Source of the DNA: Mycobacterium paragordonae
GTDB lineage: Bacteria; Actinomycetota; Actinomycetes; Mycobacteriales; Mycobacteriaceae
Assembly (NCBI RefSeq): GCF_003614435.1
Contig: NZ_CP025546.1
Location: 6,200,001 to 6,264,000 of the forward strand
DNA length: 64,000 nt
Direction of reading: 5' to 3'
The notes beneath the pieces were generated by a model. It was not told where the DNA came from. It did no database searches and was given only the letters and a program-made list of their open reading frames with translations. This document shows positions 57,364-64,000 of the stretch, one piece after another. The position numbers were made by a program, and so were the translations under genes. How positions within the stretch are numbered: position 1 is the first letter of the stretch; each line of letters opens with the position of its first letter.

Positions 57364-57894
57364 GAGAGTTCCTCCGGCGGTTGTGTGGGATTGGGGCTCA
57401 ACACCCAGATGGGTTGTCCGTGTAGTGCCGTCGGACGGTGACGGCGGCTACCGGCTAGCGCTCAAGTTGACACCGGAAAGCGCGCGATAATACACCGCTA
57501 GCTGTCTCTGGTCCATCGTTTTTGGGCCACCCCATGCGAAAGACAGTAGATCCAAAGAGAAGACACAGAAACGGATAACGCCAACAATTCACCCCTTGCA
57601 AACTTTTGTTCAGCATGCGTTAAACAACTGGGCGGAATTTAAATCACGACCTGCGGAAATAGGGCTGACACAGCGGTCTGACGGGGTGCCGGGACTACCG
57701 GTGAAAATCTTTGAGTTCACTATGCCGAAACGATTCCTGTGAGTTCTCACAGAATCGGCGTCATCGGTTGGGACTTGTGCGGGGCCCAGGACGACGGACT
57801 GCCACGAATGTCCCCCGATTCCGAACCAGGCAGGTCCCTGGTTTTGACGGCCGGGACGGCCGGTCTCAGACACAGAGGCGCGCGGTAGCGCCGC
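57364..57894. promoter_or_regulatory. Upstream region of the PE-PPE-PPE operon and 3' side of rlmB
   Basis: A 531-base stretch with no supported gene. It is A+T richer than its neighbours (57520-57730) and holds the PE promoter on the minus strand. A minus-strand open frame of about 87 codons (57610-57873) has no recognisable motif or ribosome binding site. No clear hairpin is seen after rlmB. Confidence 0.4.
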
Positions 57895-58824
57895 TCAGCT
57901 CCTGCGCTGCCGCGCGATTTCGGCGAGCACCACTCCCGCCGCCACCGCCGCATTAAGCGACTCGGCCTGCCCGGCCATCGGGATGGAGACCACCTCGTCG
58001 CAGTTCTGCCGCACCAAGCGGGACAGGCCTTTGCCTTCCGAGCCCACGACGACGACCATCGGGTCGGTGCCGTCCAGGTCGTCCAGCACTGTGCCGCCAC
58101 CCGCGTCCAGTCCGACCACCCGTAAGCCGCGATCGGCCCAATCCTTCAGTGTCCGAGTCAGATTGGTGGCCCTCGCTACCGGGATCCGGGCAGCTGCCCC
58201 GGCGCTGGTGCGCCACGCGACCGCCGTCACCGAGGCTGATCGCCGTTGCGGTATCACCACGCCGTGCCCGCCCAGCGCAGCCACCGACCGCACGATCGCC
58301 CCGAGGTTGCGCGGGTCAGAAATATTGTCCAAGGCGACCAGCAACGCCGGCGGATTCTCCAGGGCGCTGGCAACCAGGTCGTCGGGATGGGCGTACTCAT
58401 AGGGCGGAACCTGCAACGCGATGCCCTGATGCAGGTGGTTGGCCGTCATCCGGTCGAGATCGCTGCGGGGCACCTCGAGAATCGCGATCCCCTTGTCGGC
58501 GGCGCGTGCCACGGACTCGGTCACCCGCTCGTCAGCCTCGACACCGAGCGCGACGTAGAGCGCGGTCGCCGGAACCCCGGCGCGCAGGCATTCCACCACC
58601 GGGTTGCGGCCGAGCACCGTCTCGGCCTCGTCCACCGGCTTGGTCGACCGCTGCTGTTGAGGTTTAGCCCGTCTGGCCGCCGGGTGATTGGGGCGCATGT
58701 GCGCCGGCGGTGTCGGGCCACGGCCTTCCAGGCCGCGACGGCGCTGGCCACCGGAGCCGACGGTCGGCCCCTTCTTGGAGCCGGCCTTGCGGATCGCGCC
58801 CCGGCGCTGTGAGTTACCGGCCAT
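57895..58824 (-). CDS. rlmB: SPOUT-family rRNA 2'-O-methyltransferase (TsnR/RlmB type)
   Basis: 309 residues. A basic, Gly/Arg-rich N-terminal tail (about 1-65), a substrate-binding L30-like domain ([15 protein letters not shown]), and the SPOUT knot with its three motifs: [28 protein letters not shown] and [20 protein letters not shown]. Older annotation of Rv3579c names it tsnR; the motifs fit RlmB-type methylation of 23S rRNA G2251. It starts at the cysS stop codon and so shares that operon. Confidence 0.9.
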   Translation of the reverse strand: MAGNSQRRGAIRKAGSKKGPTVGSGGQRRRGLEGRGPTPPAHMRPNHPAARRAKPQQQRSTKPVDEAETVLGRNPVVECLRAGVPATALYVALGVEADERVTESVARAADKGIAILEVPRSDLDRMTANHLHQGIALQVPPYEYAHPDDLVASALENPPALLVALDNISDPRNLGAIVRSVAALGGHGVVIPQRRSASVTAVAWRTSAGAAARIPVARATNLTRTLKDWADRGLRVVGLDAGGGTVLDDLDGTDPMVVVVGSEGKGLSRLVRQNCDEVVSIPMAGQAESLNAAVAAGVVLAEIARQRRS

Positions 58825-60231
58825 CTACTTGCCGTCACCGCCCAGCGTCCACTGTGGCCCGTCGGCGGTATCGGTGACCTCGATGCCGGCCTGTTTGAGC
58901 CGGTCGCGGATCTCGTCGGCCAGCGCCCAGTTGCGCTCCTCGCGTGCCTTCTTCCGATTCCCCAGTTCGGCTTGGACCAGCACGTCGACCGCCGCGAGAG
59001 CGGCTGACGTCTCGTCGCGGGTCTCCCAGCGCTCGTCGAGCGGGTCGCAACCCAGGATCCCCATCATGGCGCGGATGGCGGACGCGCTCTGCAAGGCACC
59101 GTCGTGGTCGCCGGCGTCCAGGGCGCGGTTGCCGTCGGCGCGCGTGTGGTGAATCTCGGCCAGCGCCATCGGGACCGCGAGGTCGTCGTCGAGCGCGGCG
59201 GCGAATCGGGGGGTCCACTCACCGGGACAGACGGCACCCACCCGGCTGCGCACGCGGTGCAGGAATTCCTCCACGCCCACATACGCTTTGACCGCATCCT
59301 GCAGCGCGGTCTCGGTGTACTCGAGCATCGACCGGTAGTGGGCACTGCCGAGGTAGTAACGCAGCTCGGCGGGCCGCACCCGCTGCAGCATCGACGGGAT
59401 GGACACCACGTTGCCCAGCGACTTGCTCATCTTCTCGCCGCCCATGGTCACCCAGCCGTTGTGCAGCCAGAAGCGGGCGAACCCGTCCCCGGCCGCCCGG
59501 CTCTGGGCGATCTCGTTCTCATGGTGCGGAAAGATCAGATCCATTCCGCCGCAATGGATGTCGAATTCCGGGCCCAGGTAGGTGCGGGCCATCGCCGAAC
59601 ATTCGATGTGCCAGCCGGGTCGCCCGCGTCCCCAGGGCGACGGCCACGACGGCTCGCCGGGCTTTTCGCCCTTCCACAGGGTGAAGTCGCGCTGGTCGCG
59701 CTTGCCGGTGGCCACACCCTCGCCCTGATGCACATCGTCGATCCGGTGACCGGACAGCTGGCCGTAGTCCGGGTAGCTGAGCACGTCGAAGTACACGTCA
59801 CCCTTCGCCGGGTAGGCGTGACCCGTTTCAATCAGCCGTTCCATTAATTCGACCATCTGGGTGATGTGCCCGGTGGCCCGCGGCTCTGCCGATGGCGGCA
59901 GGACGTCGAGTGCGTCGTACGCCGCGGTGAACGCCCGCTCGTGGGTGGCGGCCCATTCCCACCAGGGCCGCCCGGCCGCGGCGGCTTTGTTCAGGATCTT
60001 GTCGTCGATGTCCGTGATGTTGCGGATGAACGCCACGTCGTACCCGCGGGCCGTCAGCCAGCGCCGCAGGATGTCGAAGGCCACGCCGCTGCGGACATGG
60101 CCGATGTGCGGCAGTCCCTGCGGGGTGGCGCCGCACTGGTAGATGGAGACGTGCCCGGCGCGCAGCGGCACGAAATCACGCACGGCTCCCGTCGCCGTGT
60201 CATGAAGCCGCAATTGGGCACGATCGGTCAC
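58825..60231 (-). CDS. cysS: Cysteinyl-tRNA synthetase
   Basis: 468 residues. Class I synthetase with the HIGH motif as HIGH in [10 protein letters not shown], the KMSKS motif in GEKMSKSLG, and the zinc ligands in YQCGATP, IECSAM, CGGMD and FPHHENE. The active-site segments [11 protein letters not shown] and the C-terminal anticodon-binding helical region ([17 protein letters not shown]) are complete. It lies in the operon with ispF/ispD upstream and rlmB downstream. Confidence 0.95.
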   Translation of the reverse strand: MTDRAQLRLHDTATGAVRDFVPLRAGHVSIYQCGATPQGLPHIGHVRSGVAFDILRRWLTARGYDVAFIRNITDIDDKILNKAAAAGRPWWEWAATHERAFTAAYDALDVLPPSAEPRATGHITQMVELMERLIETGHAYPAKGDVYFDVLSYPDYGQLSGHRIDDVHQGEGVATGKRDQRDFTLWKGEKPGEPSWPSPWGRGRPGWHIECSAMARTYLGPEFDIHCGGMDLIFPHHENEIAQSRAAGDGFARFWLHNGWVTMGGEKMSKSLGNVVSIPSMLQRVRPAELRYYLGSAHYRSMLEYTETALQDAVKAYVGVEEFLHRVRSRVGAVCPGEWTPRFAAALDDDLAVPMALAEIHHTRADGNRALDAGDHDGALQSASAIRAMMGILGCDPLDERWETRDETSAALAAVDVLVQAELGNRKKAREERNWALADEIRDRLKQAGIEVTDTADGPQWTLGGDGK

Positions 60232-60279
60232 GACGTGCCAGCTTACTGCCTGCGCCCGCAGCCTCCCGGCGGCCGGTGT

Positions 60280-60755
60280 TTATCGGAGCGGAATGACCAG
60301 CGCCGTCGCGATCGCGGCCAGGCCTTCGCCGCGGCCGGTGAGGCCGAGCCCGTCGGTGGTGGTGGCGGCCACCGACACCGGTGCGTTGAGCAGCCGGGAG
60401 AGCACCGCCTGGGCCTCGTAGCGGCGCCAGCTGATCTTCGGCCGGTTACCGATCACCTGCACTGCCGCGTTGCCGACCATGAAGCCGTTCTCGGTGAGCA
60501 GTTCGACGGCGTGGCGCAGCATCTCGGCACCGCTGACGCCCTTCCAGCGCGGGTCGTCGACACCGAACACGCCGCCGATGTCGCCCAGGCCGGCGGCGGA
60601 AAGCACTGCGTCGCACAGCGCATGGATGCCGACGTCGCCGTCGGAGTGCCCCGAGCAGCCGTCCGCGCTGGGGAACAGCAGACCCACCAGCCAACAGGGC
60701 CGCCCGGGTTCGATCGGGTGCACGTCCACGCCCATACCGACGCGCGGCATCTGCA

Positions 60756-60759
<4 letters not shown>
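60280..60759 (-). CDS. ispF: 2-C-methyl-D-erythritol 2,4-cyclodiphosphate synthase
   Basis: 159 residues, as in Rv3581c. Metal-binding and active-site motifs: GMGVDVHPI at the start, [24 protein letters not shown], and the end [19 protein letters not shown]. It converts CDP-ME phosphate to MEcPP in the MEP isoprenoid pathway. It overlaps the ispD end by four bases. Confidence 0.95.
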
Positions 60760-62241
<1,482 letters not shown>

Positions 62242-62814
62242 GTGAACCACTCGAACATCCGCCTGCCGTTCCGCCCGGCAAAGCTGGCCGCGTGGTTGGC
62301 CGCTGTCGCGCTGGCCGTGGTCGCGCTCAGTGGTTGTGGAACCGGCCAGATCTCCCAGACGGCCGCCCAGGAGCCCGCCGTCAACGGCAACCGGGTCACC
62401 ATCAACAACGTCGCACTGCGCGACATCCGCATCCAGGCTGCCCAGCCGACCGGCGACTTCCTGCAGCCCGGCAAATCGGTGGATCTGGTGCTGGTGGCGA
62501 TCAACAACTCACCTGACGTCAACGACCGGCTGACCGGCATCACCAGCGACATCGGCAACGTGACGGTGTCCGGTGACGCCAAGCTGCCGGCCGGCAAGAT
62601 GCTGATCGTCGGCACGCCGGAGGGACAGGTTGTGGCGCCGGGACCCGCCGAGGGCAACGGCGCGGCCAAGGCGACCGTCAACCTGTCCAAGCCGATCACC
62701 AACGGCCTGACCTACAAGTTCACCTTCAAGTTCGAGAAGGCCGGCGAGGCCAGCGTGCAGGTGCCGATTTCGGCCGGCATGCCTCAGATGCACGAGGGCG
62801 CAACCCACCCCTGA
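62242..62814 (+). CDS. lpqE: Lipoprotein LpqE
   Basis: 190 residues from GTG 62242, with AGGAGG six bases before. Lipoprotein signal ([18 protein letters not shown]) with lipobox Cys, then a beta-sandwich of about 155 residues (PCu(A)C-like: [53 protein letters not shown] at the end). The M.-tyr-like M...H pattern near the end suggests copper or metal binding but is unproven. Positional counterpart of Rv3584. Confidence 0.88.
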   Translation: MNHSNIRLPFRPAKLAAWLAAVALAVVALSGCGTGQISQTAAQEPAVNGNRVTINNVALRDIRIQAAQPTGDFLQPGKSVDLVLVAINNSPDVNDRLTGITSDIGNVTVSGDAKLPAGKMLIVGTPEGQVVAPGPAEGNGAAKATVNLSKPITNGLTYKFTFKFEKAGEASVQVPISAGMPQMHEGATHP

Positions 62815-62870
62815 CCGGGCCGTCGGCGTTCCTCCCGGGAACTGTCACCCCGTCCCGTTACCTTCACGGG

Positions 62871-64000
62871 GTGGCCAATGCGCGATCGCAGTACCGGTGC
62901 TCGGAATGCCGCCACGTAAGCGCCAAGTGGGTCGGGCGCTGCCTGGACTGTGGCAGCTGGGGGACCGTCGAGGAAGTGGCCGTACTGGCCGCTGTCGGCA
63001 ACGGCAAGCGCTCGGTGCCGTCCGGTGCGCCGGCCGTCCCGATCAGCGCGGTCGAGGCGACTAAGAGCAGACACCGATCCACCGGGGTGGACGAACTCGA
63101 CCGCGTGCTGGGCGGCGGCGTGGTTCCCGGCTCGGTGACGCTGCTGGCGGGCGATCCCGGCGTGGGCAAGTCGACGCTGCTGCTCGAGGTCGCCCACTGC
63201 TGGGCGCAGCGGGGACGGCGCGCGCTGTATATCTCCGGCGAAGAGTCCGCCGGCCAGGTGCGGCTGCGGGCCGACCGGATCGGCTGCGGCGGCACCGCCT
63301 TCGACGAGGTGTATCTGGCCGCCGAATCTGACCTGCACACGGTGCTGGGGCACATCGACACCGTGCGACCGGCGCTGGTGATCGTCGACTCGGTGCAGAC
63401 GATGTCCACCACCGAGGCGGACGGCGTCGCCGGCGGCGTCACCCAGGTGCGCGCCGTCACGGCCGCTCTGACCGCGGCCGCCAAGGCCAACGGTGTCGCG
63501 ATGATCCTCGTCGGGCACGTCACCAAGGACGGGGCCATCGCCGGCCCGCGCTCTCTCGAGCACCTGGTCGACGTGGTGTTGCATTTCGAAGGCGACCGCA
63601 ACGGCGCGCTGCGGATGGTCCGCGGCATCAAGAACCGGTTCGGCGCCGCTGACGAGGTGGGATGTTTCCTCCTGCACGACAGCGGCATCGAAGGGGTCGC
63701 CGATCCGTCGAACCTGTTCCTCGACCAGCGGCCCAATCCGGCCCCGGGGACCGCGATCACGGTGACCCTGGACGGCAAGCGGCCGTTGATCGGCGAGGTG
63801 CAGGCGCTGCTGGCCACCCCGAACGGCGGCTCGCCGCGGCGGGCCGTGAGCGGCATCGACCACTCCCGGGCCGCGATGATCACCGCGGTGCTGGAGAAGC
63901 ACGCGCAGCTGCGCCTTTCCGTCAACGACATCTACCTGTCCACCGTGGGCGGTATGCGGTTGACCGACCCCTCATCGGATCTGGCGGTGGCGACCGCGCT
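62871..64000 (+). CDS. radA: DNA repair protein RadA, 3' end beyond the window
   Basis: Starts at GTG 62871 and runs off the right edge after 376 codons; the complete protein has about 480. N-terminal four-cysteine zinc finger ([19 protein letters not shown]), Walker [10 protein letters not shown], Walker B-like VIVDSVQTM, the RadA-specific KNRFG in [11 protein letters not shown], and the beginning of the Lon-like domain ([22 protein letters not shown]). It drives branch migration in recombination repair. Rv3585 is the counterpart. Confidence 0.95.
   Translation, partial: MANARSQYRCSECRHVSAKWVGRCLDCGSWGTVEEVAVLAAVGNGKRSVPSGAPAVPISAVEATKSRHRSTGVDELDRVLGGGVVPGSVTLLAGDPGVGKSTLLLEVAHCWAQRGRRALYISGEESAGQVRLRADRIGCGGTAFDEVYLAAESDLHTVLGHIDTVRPALVIVDSVQTMSTTEADGVAGGVTQVRAVTAALTAAAKANGVAMILVGHVTKDGAIAGPRSLEHLVDVVLHFEGDRNGALRMVRGIKNRFGAADEVGCFLLHDSGIEGVADPSNLFLDQRPNPAPGTAITVTLDGKRPLIGEVQALLATPNGGSPRRAVSGIDHSRAAMITAVLEKHAQLRLSVNDIYLSTVGGMRLTDPSSDLAVATA

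Noticed and set aside
57610..57873. Small minus-strand gene of about 87 codons
   Set aside because: No ribosome binding site, no motif and AT-biased codons; it is left as intergenic sequence.

Overview
The window is high-GC actinobacterial DNA from a Mycobacterium, most likely a slow grower. Three long PPE proteins with pentapeptide (MPTR-type) tails, an mce operon, KstR/KstR2 operators and many GTG starts all point that way. Gene order matches, from memory, the M. tuberculosis stretch Rv3553-Rv3585, interrupted by several blocks absent there. No accession is known and no database was searched.

Region 1 (1-22 kb) holds the KstR2-controlled genes for steroid ring C/D (HIP) breakdown: fdxB, fadA6, kstR2, ipdF, fadE30, fadD3, fadE31-32-33 and aspB, followed by nat. 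KstR2-type boxes lie in front of kstR2 and between fadE30 and fadD3. Where M. tuberculosis has one PPE gene, this genome has an expanded cluster (5.0-13.2 kb): a PPE relic, three PPE-MPTR genes, a proline-rich membrane protein gene and a decayed second copy of that gene. This indicates tandem duplication of a PPE plus membrane-protein unit.

Region 2 (22-38.5 kb) is a block of about 16.5 kb lying between nat and hsaB, which are neighbours in M. tuberculosis. It encodes a PknK-like Ser/Thr kinase fused through one membrane segment to about twelve Kelch repeats, a small membrane coiled-coil protein, a HicB-like protein without HicA, a frameshifted CHAD gene, a complete mce operon (two YrbE permeases, six Mce proteins, one Mas protein) and, divergently, a GMC flavoprotein oxidoreductase facing an unrecognised 202-residue protein. 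A KstR-like palindrome lies in the mce/GMC promoter region, so the block may be wired into sterol metabolism.

Region 3 (38.6-48.2 kb) is the KstR-controlled part: hsaA-hsaD-hsaC-hsaB, divergent kshB (with two KstR boxes between), a small exported protein, fadE34, kstR (with a perfect KstR box) and a LacI-type regulator.

Region 4 (48.2-57.4 kb) is accessory: a Zur-box-preceded zinc ABC transporter (znuA-znuC-znuB), lppH, pxpA, a metallo-beta-lactamase-fold protein, arsB2, and a PE-PPE-PPE (SVP subclass) operon.

Region 5 (57.9-64 kb) is housekeeping: rlmB-type methyltransferase, cysS, ispF, ispD, carD, lpqE and the first part of radA. ispD has no visible ATG/GTG/TTG start. Intergenic hairpins recur at gene 3' ends; three of them share one sequence family.
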